In this document: one piece after another, positions 55,064-63,476 of the stretch
How the letters are laid out: every line of letters begins with the position of its first letter
How positions within the stretch are numbered: the stretch's first letter is position 1
NCBI RefSeq assembly: GCF_008039565.1
Contig: NZ_VDUX01000001.1
Coordinates: 186,001-250,000, forward strand
Source of the DNA: Aeromicrobium terrae
GTDB taxonomy: Bacteria > Actinomycetota > Actinomycetes > Propionibacteriales > Nocardioidaceae
Reading direction: 5' to 3'
DNA: 64,000 nt
Position numbers and translations under genes: made by a program
Notes under the pieces: model-generated
The model's input: the letters and a program-made list of their open reading frames with translations, nothing else
Told to the model about the DNA's origin: nothing
Database searches by the model: none

Positions 55064-56291
55064 GCCGCTCGGCAGCGAGGGCACGCAGCGTGTCCTCCCC
55101 GACGTCGCCGACATAGGCCGCGCAGACGCGCTGGCCCCAGCGCTCGTCGGGCGTGCCGTACACCGCGACGTCGTCGAGCCCGGGCGCGTCGGCGAGCGCG
55201 GCCTCCACCTCGGCCGGATAGACGTTCACGCCGCCGGAGATGATCAGGTCGGTCCGCCGGGCGTCGAGGTAGACGAGGCCGTCCTCGACGCGGCCGAGGT
55301 CGCCGGCGGTGAACGCCGGTCCGTCCGGCGTGTCCCTCCAGGTCTCGGCCGTCTTCTCCGGGTCGCGCCAGTAGGTGAACCGTGCCCACGGCGGGACGGC
55401 GCACCACAGCACGTCCTCGTCGTCCACGGTGACGACGCGGCCGGGTCGTGCGGCTCCCACGGTGCCGGGGTGGGCGATCCACTCGGCCGCCGGGCAGGCG
55501 GTGAACTGGCCCTCGGTGGACCCGTAGAACTCCCAGACGGCGTCGACGCCGAACGTGTCGTGGGCACGGCGGCGGACCGGTTCGGGGCACGGCGCGCCGG
55601 CGTGGGCGACGAGCCGGAACGAGGACGCGTCGAGCGTGTGGTCCGGGTCCTCGTCGAGCCAGGCGAAGAGGCGCTGCAGGTGTGCCGGCACGCAGAACAT
55701 CGACGTGGGCCGCAGGGCGTGGACCGCGTCGGCGAAGAGCCCGGCGTCGAACTTCGGCAGGACGGCGATCGAGCCGCCGGCGAGCAGCGTCCCCATGGCG
55801 AAGCGCAGGGGAGCGGAGTGGTAGACCGGCGAGACCACGAGGTCGAGGTCGGCGGCTGCGAAGCCCCACAGCTCGCGCTCCTCGCGGACGAGGGCCTCCG
55901 CGTGGTCCGGCTCGAGAAGCCCGGACCACACACCCTTCGGCCGTCCGGTGGTGCCGGACGTGAAGTGCATCGGCCGGCTGAGCGGCCAAGGCGCCAGCTC
56001 GCCCTCGGGGCCGTCGAGCAGGTCGGCGAGAAGCCCGGGGGAGTCCACGACGAGCGCGGGCTCGACGTCCGTGAGCACCGCGTCGCGCTCGTGGTCCGTG
56101 AGCCGGGGGTCGAGCGGCACCGCGACGACGCCCGACCGGAGAGCCCCGAGCACGACGCTCACGTAGTGCGCGGAGCCGGGCACGGAGAGGACGACACGAT
56201 CACCCCGTCCGATCCCGCGACCGGCCAGCGAGCCGGCGACGCGCCGCTGCGCCGCCTCGCTGTCTGCGCTGGTCAGGACGGGTAAATTCAC
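54975..56291 (-). CDS. Acyl-CoA synthetase / AMP-dependent ligase family
   Basis: 438 residues from a GTG at 56291, which has AGAGAGGAA six to eight bases upstream. A further GTG at 56324 would put that Shine-Dalgarno inside the gene. FTSGTTGRPKGV (P-loop), FYGSTEG, GDLGRVEDGLVYLDARRTD and the catalytic lysine in LPRTATGKVRRTEL are complete. It adenylates a carboxylate and transfers it to CoA or a carrier. It lacks about 50 N-terminal residues found in longer relatives. Substrate unknown. Confidence 0.85.
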   Translation of the reverse strand: MNLPVLTSADSEAAQRRVAGSLAGRGIGRGDRVVLSVPGSAHYVSVVLGALRSGVVAVPLDPRLTDHERDAVLTDVEPALVVDSPGLLADLLDGPEGELAPWPLSRPMHFTSGTTGRPKGVWSGLLEPDHAEALVREERELWGFAAADLDLVVSPVYHSAPLRFAMGTLLAGGSIAVLPKFDAGLFADAVHALRPTSMFCVPAHLQRLFAWLDEDPDHTLDASSFRLVAHAGAPCPEPVRRRAHDTFGVDAVWEFYGSTEGQFTACPAAEWIAHPGTVGAARPGRVVTVDDEDVLWCAVPPWARFTYWRDPEKTAETWRDTPDGPAFTAGDLGRVEDGLVYLDARRTDLIISGGVNVYPAEVEAALADAPGLDDVAVYGTPDERWGQRVCAAYVGDVGEDTLRALAAERLSPPKRPKDYRRVDALPRTATGKVRRTEL

Positions 56292-56375
56292 ACGTTCCTC
56301 TCTGAGAGATGGCTCACGCCGCACGCCTGGAACGCCCCGGGAACCCGGCGGTGGAGCGTGAACCTCCGCGGAAAG

Positions 56376-56429
56376 TATGGTTCACTCGTTCGTCGGCACG
56401 TCCCCAACCCCCCGTAGGTGATTGATTCG
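56376..56429 (+). promoter_or_regulatory. Promoter candidates for the secreted protein
   Basis: TATGGT at 56376-56381 could be a -10 box (start near 56388). TAGGTG at 56415-56420 also lies close to the GTG at 56429. The choice is open. Confidence 0.3.
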
Positions 56430-57268
56430 TGGCTTCCGCACGCCACAAGCACGCTGCTGCGGCCCGCCGACGTCGTTCCCTGACGCAGATGGCACTGCCG
56501 GCAGCAGGACTGCTGACCATCCTCGGCACCAGCACGGCCGTCGTCATGTCCGACTCCTCGCCCGTGCGTGCCGTCGCCGACGGCGCCGATCGCGACCTCA
56601 TCGCGGCCGCGATGCAGGGCGACCACACCATCAGCCGCAGCGCCGAGCGCCCGCCGCTGCCGAACGAGGCCGCCGCTGACGACCGCGTGAAGGGCCACCT
56701 CTACGTGGGCCAGGTCCCCGTCGACGTCTTCGCGGACGCCGCCAAGGGCTCGCCGGTCCTCGCCACCCTCAAGCCCGGCACGAAGGTCGACGTCACCGGC
56801 AAGACGTCGGGCTCGTGGACCCAGATCATGCACAAGGACGTCCCGCGCTGGGTCCTCAGCGCCGGCGTCGGCAAGAAGCAGCCGCTCGGCTCGGCTCCGT
56901 GCCCCGGTGGCTCGTCCGTCGAGAGCGGACTGCAGCCCGACACCATCCTGGTCCACCGCGCCGTGTGCGCGGCGTTCCCGGCCGTCGCCCGCTGGGGCGG
57001 CCGATCCGGCGGCGGCGAGCACGCCAGCGGCCGGGCGATCGACATCATGATCGGCTCGGACATGGCGCTCGGCTACCGCATCGCCGACTTCGCCCGCGCC
57101 CACGCGCGCGAGCTCGGCATCAGCCAGGTCATCTGGCACCAGCACATCTGGACCGTGCAGCGCGCGGGTGACGGGTGGCGGTCGATGTCGAGCCGCGGCA
57201 GTGCCACGGCCAACCACATGGACCACGTGCACGTCACCACGTACGGCAGCGCCGGCACCGCCGGCTAG
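56429..57268 (+). CDS. Secreted protein with SH3-like and ARB_07466-like peptidase domain
   Basis: 279 residues. A basic N-terminus and signal-anchor (LTQMALPAAGLLTILGTST) mark export. An SH3-like region (about 88-145, VDVFADAAKGSPVLATLKPG) is followed by a C-terminal domain with GGEHASGRAIDIMI, VIWHQHIWTVQR and NHMDHVHVT. The His/Asp pattern suits D-Ala-D-Ala carboxypeptidase/M15-like folds as in ARB_07466-type proteins. A wall-related activity is inferred, not shown. It ends eight bases before coaE. Confidence 0.75.
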   Translation: MASARHKHAAAARRRRSLTQMALPAAGLLTILGTSTAVVMSDSSPVRAVADGADRDLIAAAMQGDHTISRSAERPPLPNEAAADDRVKGHLYVGQVPVDVFADAAKGSPVLATLKPGTKVDVTGKTSGSWTQIMHKDVPRWVLSAGVGKKQPLGSAPCPGGSSVESGLQPDTILVHRAVCAAFPAVARWGGRSGGGEHASGRAIDIMIGSDMALGYRIADFARAHARELGISQVIWHQHIWTVQRAGDGWRSMSSRGSATANHMDHVHVTTYGSAGTAG

Positions 57269-57275
57269 GTCGCGC

Positions 57276-57869
57276 GTGTTCCAGGTCGGCCTGACCGGCG
57301 GCATCGGGTCCGGCAAGAGCACCGTCAGCGCACTGCTGGCCGCCCGCGGTGCCGTGGTCGTCGACTACGACCTGCTCGCCCGTGAGGCCGTCGAGCCCGG
57401 AACGCCCGCCCTCGCCGCCATCGAGGAGCGCTTCGGGCGCTCCGTGATCGCCGCCGACGGCTCGCTGGACCGTCCAGGCCTCGGTGCCGTGGTGTTCGCC
57501 GACGACGCCGCCCGAGCGGACCTCGAGGCCATCACGCACCCGGCCATCCGTGACCTGGCCGTGGCCCGACTCGCCGACGTCCCGGAGGACGGCGTGGTGG
57601 TGCACGACCACCCCCTGCTCGTCGAGATGGGCATGGCGTCGGTCTGTGACCTGGTGGTCGTGGTGGACGTCCCGGAAGAGGTGCAGGTCCAGCGGCTCGT
57701 CGAGCTGCGCGGGATGAGCGACGCCGACGCGCGCGCCCGCATCGCGGCGCAGTCCAGCCGCCAGGACCGGCTGGCCGCGGCCGACGTGGTCATCGACAAC
57801 ACCGGGACCGTGGCCGACCTCGAGGCCGAGGTCGACGCGCTCTGGGAGCGCATCCGTTCCGCCTCCTGA
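57276..57869 (+). CDS. coaE: Dephospho-CoA kinase
   Basis: Last step of CoA synthesis. 197 residues from a GTG (VFQVGLTGGIGSGKSTVSALL); the P-loop is GGIGSGKST. DYDLLAREAVEPG, the THPAIRDL segment, and VVVVDVPEEVQVQRL with R-containing MSDADARARIAAQSSRQDR are family features. It lacks the C-terminal UPF0157 domain that some actinobacterial CoaE carry. Confidence 0.94.
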   Translation: MFQVGLTGGIGSGKSTVSALLAARGAVVVDYDLLAREAVEPGTPALAAIEERFGRSVIAADGSLDRPGLGAVVFADDAARADLEAITHPAIRDLAVARLADVPEDGVVVHDHPLLVEMGMASVCDLVVVVDVPEEVQVQRLVELRGMSDADARARIAAQSSRQDRLAAADVVIDNTGTVADLEAEVDALWERIRSAS

Positions 57870-57873
57870 CAGA

Positions 57874-57909
57874 CGAAACCGCCCGGCCGGGGGAAGCGGG
57901 GCGGTTTCG
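57874..57909. terminator. Bidirectional terminator between coaE and the sigma factor gene
   Basis: CGAAACCGCCC (57874-57884) and GGGCGGTTTCG (57899-57909) form an 11-bp perfect stem around a 14-base loop, between two convergent genes. Confidence 0.8.
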
Positions 57910-57926
57910 GATCGGGGGGCCGTGCG

Positions 57927-58871
57927 TTACGCGGCCAGGTCCGGATCGGCGATGCGACGCAGCGTGGCGAGCGCCTGGCGCTCGAGCTGACGCACGCGCT
58001 CGGCGGAGATGCCGTGGCGCTTGCCGATGTCGGCGAGCTTCTGCTGGCGACCGTCGAGCAGGCCGTAGCGGGCCCGGACGATGTCCGCCTCCCGCTCGCC
58101 GAGGTGGTCGATCAGCGAGGAGATCAGGTCGCGGGTCTCGTCGTCGATGACGGCGAGGTCCGGGCCAGGCAGCGTCTCGCGGGCGATCAGGTCGCCGAGC
58201 GAGGTGTCGCCGTCGTCGTCGACCGGGGTGTCGAGGCTGACGTGGTCGCGACCCCAGGACAGCAGGTCGATGACGCGGTCGACGTCCATGCCGAGCTCGG
58301 TGGCGATCTCGTGCGGCTCCGGCTCGTAGCCGAGCTGCCGCTCGAGGTTGCGCCGGGCGGCGGTGACCTGGTTCAGCTCCTCCACGACGTGCACGGGGAG
58401 GCGCACGACGCGGGCCTGCTGGGCGATGCCACGCGTGATGGCCTGGCGGACCCACCAGGTGGCGTACGTGGAGAACTTGAAGCCCTTGGCGTAGTCGAAC
58501 TTCTCGACGGCGCGGATCAGGCCGGTGTTGCCCTCCTGCACCAGGTCGAGCATCGGCATCGCGGAACGGCCGTACTTGCGCGCGATGGACACCACGAGGC
58601 GCAGGTTCGCCTGGACGAACTCCTGCACGGCGCGGTCGCCCTCCTCGGCGATCCACTCCAGCTCCTCGCGCGTGGCGCGCTTGGGCGCACCACCCTTCGC
58701 GCGGCCGATGCGGCCCTCCGCGAGCAGGTGGCGGGCGTACAGACCGGCCTCGATCGTCTTGCTGAGCTCGACCTCGCGAGCGGCGTCGAGCAGCGGGGTA
58801 CGAGCGATCTCGGCGAGGTACATGCCGACGCTGTCCTTGCCTTCGATGCTCTCGGTCTTCGTCACGGTCAT
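57927..58871 (-). CDS. RNA polymerase sigma factor, HrdB/SigB-like (group 1/2)
   Basis: 314 residues from ATG 58871, preceded by GGGAGG; the in-frame TTG at 58886 would swallow that site. Region 1.2 is DSVGMYLAEIARTPLL. Regions 2.1-2.4 include LVVSIARKYGRSAMPMLDLV, KFSTYATWWVRQAITR and the helix contacting the -10 box. Region 3 is LPVHVVEELNQV and region 4.2 is GISAERVRQLERQALATLRR. The short N-terminus suggests a group 2, nonessential primary-like sigma (Streptomyces HrdD or mycobacterial SigB type) rather than the main HrdB. Confidence 0.92.
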   Translation of the reverse strand: MTVTKTESIEGKDSVGMYLAEIARTPLLDAAREVELSKTIEAGLYARHLLAEGRIGRAKGGAPKRATREELEWIAEEGDRAVQEFVQANLRLVVSIARKYGRSAMPMLDLVQEGNTGLIRAVEKFDYAKGFKFSTYATWWVRQAITRGIAQQARVVRLPVHVVEELNQVTAARRNLERQLGYEPEPHEIATELGMDVDRVIDLLSWGRDHVSLDTPVDDDGDTSLGDLIARETLPGPDLAVIDDETRDLISSLIDHLGEREADIVRARYGLLDGRQQKLADIGKRHGISAERVRQLERQALATLRRIADPDLAA

Positions 58872-58945
58872 CTGAGCGCCTCCCAACGGTCTCTGTACTG
58901 GTGCAACGCCGCAGGTGGCCTCGGGATTCCGCTCTCAGCCCCTTC

Positions 58946-61078
58946 TTAGCGGGGATTCTCGCCGGAGCGGCCCTGGGTGGCGGTGTCGATGATCCAGGCG
59001 AGCTCCCAGGCGCGCTCCCGCCAGGCCTCGTACCGCCCGCTGACACCCCCGTGACCAGCCTTCATCTCTGTCTTGAGCAGCAACGGAGCGTCTCCGGTGG
59101 CCGTGGCCCGCAGGCGGGCGACCCACTTGGCCGGCTCCACGTAGAGCACGCGGGTGTCGTTCAGGCTGGTGACCGCCAGGATGGCGGGGTAGTCGCGCGC
59201 CGTGACGTTCTCGTACGGCGAGTAGGACTTCATGTAGGCGTACACGTCCGGGTCGTGCAGCGGATCACCCCACTCGTCCCACTCGATGACGGTGAGCGGG
59301 AGGTCGGGGTCGAGGATCGACGTGAGGGCGTCGACGAACGGCACGCTCGCGAGGATGCCGGCGAACGCGTCAGGCGCGAGGTTGGCCACCGCGCCCATCA
59401 GCAGGCCACCGGCGCTGCCACCTTCGGCCACGAGGCGGTCGGGCGACGTCCAGCCCTCGTCGACCAGGTGCCGGGCCGCGGCGACGAAGTCGGTGAACGT
59501 GTTCCGCTTGTTCATCAGCTTGCCTTGCTCGTACCAGGTGCGGCCGAGCTCGCCGCCGCCGCGCACGTGTGCGATGGCGAACACGAAGCCGCGGTCGAGC
59601 AGCGACAGCCGGGCGACGGACATGCCCGGGTCCATGCTCGCCTCGTACGACCCGTAGCCGTAGAGGAGGCCGGGCGCGCTGCCGTCGCGCGGCGTGCCGG
59701 CGCGGCAGACGATCGACACGGGCACCTCGGTGCCGTCGTCGGCGACGGCCCAGGTGCGGTGCTGCTCGTAGTCGGCCGGGTCGTAGCCCCCGAGGACGGG
59801 GGCCTGCTTGCGCAGGATCAGCTCGCCGGTCTCGACGACGTAGTCGTAGACGGTGCCCGGGGTGACGAACGACCCGAAGCCGACGCGGACCAGTGGCTGG
59901 TCCCACTCGGCGTTCGCGCCGACGCCGCTGGTGAACAGCTCCTCGCCGAAGTCGATCTCCTCGAGCGCAGCCAGCCCGTTCGGCGCGGAGTCGTCGCAGC
60001 GCATGATGCCGATGCGCGCGAGGGCGTCGCGGCGGTAGGACACCATCACCTGCCGCGCGAACACGTCGACGTCCTCGAGCCGCACCCCGACGCGGTGCGG
60101 GATCAGGACCGTCTCGTCGTCGTACGGGCCCTCGGCGGGCACGGCGGCGAGCTCGAAGTCGAGCGCGTCGCGGTTGTGCAGGATCAGGAAGACGTGCTGG
60201 CCGGCGAGCCGGGCGTGCTCCACGGAGTACTCGACCCCGGTCTCGCGCGGCCGGACCACGCGGAACTCGCCGGTGGGATTGTCGGCCTCCAGGACCCGGA
60301 CCTCGCTGGTGATCTTCGACGACGACCCGATGACGAGGTACCGCTCGGACTGGGTGCGGCCGACGCCGGTGAAGAACCGGTGATCGGTCTCCTCGTGGAC
60401 GAGGACGTCCTCGTCCGTGGAGCCGAGGGCGTGCCGCCAGACGCGGAACGGTCGCCAGGCGTCGTCGACGGTCGTGTAGAAGAGGTGCTTCCCGTCGGCC
60501 GACCAGGTGACGCCGCCGCTCGTGCCCGTGACGGTGTCGGGGTGCAGCTCGCCGGTGCGCAGGTCCTTGACCTTGATCGTGTACCGCTCGTCGCCCTTGA
60601 CGTCGACGGACCACGCCAGCAGCTGGTCGTCGTCGCTCAGGCTGAACCCGCCGAGCGAGAAGAAGTCGTGGCCCTCGGCCTCGACGTTGGAGTCGAGCAG
60701 GACCTCCTCGCCCTCGATCTCCGTCTCGGCCTCGAGGACCGGGGGGTCCCAGTCGTCGGGGGAGCCGATGGGGCAGCGGCAGCGGACCGCGTACTGCTTG
60801 CCCTCGTACGTGCGGGCGTAGTACCACCACGCGCCGTGCCGGACCGGGACGGACAGGTCGGTCTCGAGGGTGCGGCTCTTGATCTCGCCGAAGATCGTCT
60901 CCCGCAGCTCGGCGAGGTGGGCGGTCTGCTCCTCGGCCCAGGCGTTCTCGGCCTCGAGGTACGCGAGCGTCTCGGGGTCGTCGACGTCGCGCAGCCACTC
61001 GTACTCGTCGACGACGTCGTCACCGTGGTGGCTGCGGACGATCGGGCGCCGCGGGGCGACCGGTGGCTGTGAGGTCAT
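58946..61078 (-). CDS. ptrB: Prolyl oligopeptidase-family serine peptidase (oligopeptidase B)
   Basis: 710 residues: an N-terminal beta-propeller (about 70-410) and a C-terminal alpha/beta-hydrolase domain. The nucleophile is Ser555 in AEGGSAGGLLMGA, the Asp is in SLNDTRVLY and the His in MKAGHGGVSGR. FVFAIAHVRGGGELG and the overall length match oligopeptidase B, which cleaves short peptides after Arg or Lys. Cytoplasmic, no signal peptide. The ATG overlaps the dinB stop by ATGA. Confidence 0.93.
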   Translation of the reverse strand: MTSQPPVAPRRPIVRSHHGDDVVDEYEWLRDVDDPETLAYLEAENAWAEEQTAHLAELRETIFGEIKSRTLETDLSVPVRHGAWWYYARTYEGKQYAVRCRCPIGSPDDWDPPVLEAETEIEGEEVLLDSNVEAEGHDFFSLGGFSLSDDDQLLAWSVDVKGDERYTIKVKDLRTGELHPDTVTGTSGGVTWSADGKHLFYTTVDDAWRPFRVWRHALGSTDEDVLVHEETDHRFFTGVGRTQSERYLVIGSSSKITSEVRVLEADNPTGEFRVVRPRETGVEYSVEHARLAGQHVFLILHNRDALDFELAAVPAEGPYDDETVLIPHRVGVRLEDVDVFARQVMVSYRRDALARIGIMRCDDSAPNGLAALEEIDFGEELFTSGVGANAEWDQPLVRVGFGSFVTPGTVYDYVVETGELILRKQAPVLGGYDPADYEQHRTWAVADDGTEVPVSIVCRAGTPRDGSAPGLLYGYGSYEASMDPGMSVARLSLLDRGFVFAIAHVRGGGELGRTWYEQGKLMNKRNTFTDFVAAARHLVDEGWTSPDRLVAEGGSAGGLLMGAVANLAPDAFAGILASVPFVDALTSILDPDLPLTVIEWDEWGDPLHDPDVYAYMKSYSPYENVTARDYPAILAVTSLNDTRVLYVEPAKWVARLRATATGDAPLLLKTEMKAGHGGVSGRYEAWRERAWELAWIIDTATQGRSGENPR

Positions 61079-62388
61079 GCGTCGAAACTAGCGACCCGGC
61101 GGGCATGGAGCGCGGGGTCGTCCTCGGTGAACGTGTGGACGGGGCCCGGGGGAGTCTCGCGGGTCTCGAACCGGACCGTGACGCGGCCGAGGCCGGCGCC
61201 CCACACCCAGCCGTCGCCGTGGACGTCGTGGCGGACGTCCATGCCCGGGTAGTACTGCACGCCCCGGTCCCGGTGCCGGGTGGTGGGGACCGCGGACTCC
61301 TCGCCGTCCGGCACCTCGTCCGGGTCGGCGAACAGGTCGTCCTGCACCCAGTCGGCGAGGCCGCTCACGCCGACGCCGAGCAGCCGCAGTCCTCCGGCGA
61401 CGTCGGTGGCGTCGAGCAGGGCGCGGGCGGTGTCGCGCAGGACGCGCGGGCTGTCCGTGGGGCCCTGCAGCGTCGACGACCGCGTGTGGGTCTCGAAGTC
61501 GTGGTGACGCACCTTGATGGTGACCGTCCGGCCCGACAGCCCGTTCTTGCGCAGCCGAGCGGCGACGGCGGCCGCCATCCGGTCGACCTCGCCAGCCAGG
61601 ACGGTCCGGTCGGTGATGTCGGTCTCGAAGGTGTCCTCGACGCTGATCGACTTGGTCTCACGCTCGGCCACCACCGGCCGGTCGTCCTCGGCGCGGGCCA
61701 GGCGCCACAGCGAGGTGCCCATCGACTGGCCCAGGAGGCGCACCAGCTCGTCGACGCTCGGGGTGCGGAGGTCGTCGACGGTGGCGATGCCGACCCGCCG
61801 CAGCCGCTCGGCCGTGGCGGGCCCGACGCCGGGGATCACGGTGGCCTGCATCGGCCCGAGCACGTCGGTCTCGGTGCCGGGTTCGACGACGAAGGAGCCG
61901 TCGGGCTTGTTGACCTCGCTGGCGATCTTCGCCATGAGCTTGGACGACGCGACGCCGACAGAGGCGGTGAGCCCGTGCGTGATCTCGGTGATGTCGGCGC
62001 GCAGGCGCGCGACAAGATCGCCGACGCCGTCGGGGTCGAAGCTCGGCGAGGCCGCGAGGTCGACGAACGCCTCGTCCAGCGAGAGCGGCTCGACCAGCTC
62101 GGACTCCTCGCGCAGGCGCTCCATGACGAGCCGGCTCGCCTCGCGGTAGGCGTCGAACCGCCCGCCGAGGAACGCCGCGTGCGGGCAGCGGGCCCGCGCC
62201 TCGGCCGTGCGCATGGCCGAGCGGACCCCGTGGACGCGGGCCTCGTACGACGCGGTGGCCACCACGCCGCGCGGCCCGATGCCGCCGACGATGACCGGCT
62301 TGCCGCGCAGCGACGGCTTGTCGCGCTGCTCGACCGACGCGAAGAAGGCGTCGAGGTCGAGGTGCAGGATCGACGCCGTGCTCCGCAT
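61075..62388 (-). CDS. dinB: DNA polymerase IV (Y family)
   Basis: 437 residues from ATG 62388. Catalytic acids are in LHLDLDAFFASVEQ and PLSLDEAFVDL. HhH region VIPGVGPATAERLRRVGI and the little-finger domain (to about 360) follow. The C-terminus has an extra module (WGAGLGRVTVRFET, GPVHTFTEDDPAL) instead of a clear beta-clamp peptide, as in a subgroup of actinobacterial DinB. GAGACT seven bases before the ATG suggests a leaderless transcript; no SOS box is visible. Confidence 0.93.
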   Translation of the reverse strand: MRSTASILHLDLDAFFASVEQRDKPSLRGKPVIVGGIGPRGVVATASYEARVHGVRSAMRTAEARARCPHAAFLGGRFDAYREASRLVMERLREESELVEPLSLDEAFVDLAASPSFDPDGVGDLVARLRADITEITHGLTASVGVASSKLMAKIASEVNKPDGSFVVEPGTETDVLGPMQATVIPGVGPATAERLRRVGIATVDDLRTPSVDELVRLLGQSMGTSLWRLARAEDDRPVVAERETKSISVEDTFETDITDRTVLAGEVDRMAAAVAARLRKNGLSGRTVTIKVRHHDFETHTRSSTLQGPTDSPRVLRDTARALLDATDVAGGLRLLGVGVSGLADWVQDDLFADPDEVPDGEESAVPTTRHRDRGVQYYPGMDVRHDVHGDGWVWGAGLGRVTVRFETRETPPGPVHTFTEDDPALHARRVASFDA

Positions 62389-62475
62389 GGTCCACAGTCT
62401 CTCGCGCCGTGGTGACACTCCACAGGGCGCCGCCTGGGCCTGATGCCACCGGCCTCGGCGGCCGACGGTGGACCG

Positions 62476-63456
62476 ATGACGACGCCCCGGTTCATCGCCC
62501 ACGACATCCCCGACCTGCTGAACGCGCTGCCGACGATGTTCGGCTTCTCCCCGCACGAGTCGATCGTCGCGATCGGCACGTCCGGCGACCGGAACCGGCT
62601 GGGGTTCTCCATGCGGCTGGACCTCCCGCCGCCGGCGCTGAACGCGCTCGTCACCCGGACCATGGCGAGCCACCTCGTGCGGCAGGGCGCCGAGGGGGCG
62701 ATCGTCCTGGCCGTCTCGGAGCGGCCGGAGGTCGCCGGACCGCTCGTGCGGGCGGTGGAGCGCGGTCTCGGTCCCGTCCGGCCGCTGGTCGGCGCCTGGG
62801 CCACCCGCGACCGCTACTGGACGACGTTCGAGGACGACGACCCCGCCGGGCACCCGTACGAGCTGTCCGGCCACCACCTGGCGATCGTGAAGGCGGTCGC
62901 GGAGGGCCAGGAGATCCTGCCCGATCGCGCCGCCCTCGAGGAGCGGCTGTCGTCGGTCGGCGGGCCGCGACGGCGCTGGCTGGATCGCGCGGCGGACGTC
63001 GTGATGACCCAGGTCGCGGCCGTGGTCGCCCGGCACCCGGACGAGGACCTCGTCGCCCTCGCCGTGCGCGACGTCGGTGACGTGGTCGACCGACTCCTGC
63101 TCGGCCACGACGTCACCGACGCCGACGTGCTCCGGGTGGGTGTCTGGGCCTCCACGACGGTCGTCCGCGACCACTGGTGGGAGCAGGTCCGCCGGGACAA
63201 CGCGAAGGGCCAGCACCAGCTCTGGACGCACGTGGCGCGGCACGCCCCGGCCTCGCTGGCGCCGGCGTCGTGGTGCCTGTCGGCGTTCGCGGCCTGGCTC
63301 GCGGGCGACGGCGCGTCCGCCCTGATCGCGGCCGAGCGGGCGGAGGCGATCGACCCGGAGTACTCGATGGCCGGGCTGATCCTGGAGATCCTCGAGAACG
63401 GACTGTCGCCCGAGACCTGGTCGTGGCGCTCGCAGGCCACGGCACGGAGCCGGTGA
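62476..63456 (+). CDS. DUF4192-family protein
   Basis: 326 residues from ATG 62476 (MTTPRFIAHDIPDLLNALPT). An upstream in-frame ATG at 62443 would add 11 Ala/Gly-rich residues. The conserved start (LPTMFGFSPHESIVAIG), a central charged region, and the C-terminal WTHVARHAPASLAPASWCLS and AWLAGDGASALIAAERA are DUF4192 hallmarks. The latter looks TPR-like (A-E-R-A). This is an actinobacterial family without known function. It is divergent from dinB with an 87-base gap. Confidence 0.82.
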   Translation: MTTPRFIAHDIPDLLNALPTMFGFSPHESIVAIGTSGDRNRLGFSMRLDLPPPALNALVTRTMASHLVRQGAEGAIVLAVSERPEVAGPLVRAVERGLGPVRPLVGAWATRDRYWTTFEDDDPAGHPYELSGHHLAIVKAVAEGQEILPDRAALEERLSSVGGPRRRWLDRAADVVMTQVAAVVARHPDEDLVALAVRDVGDVVDRLLLGHDVTDADVLRVGVWASTTVVRDHWWEQVRRDNAKGQHQLWTHVARHAPASLAPASWCLSAFAAWLAGDGASALIAAERAEAIDPEYSMAGLILEILENGLSPETWSWRSQATARSR

Positions 63457-63462
63457 GGCCAC

Positions 63463-63476
63463 TACGCTGACGGCCA
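63463..63476 (+). promoter_or_regulatory. Leaderless promoter of the GCS2-family gene
   Basis: TACGCT at 63463-63468 lies seven bases before the ATG at 63476; there is no Shine-Dalgarno. Confidence 0.5.
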
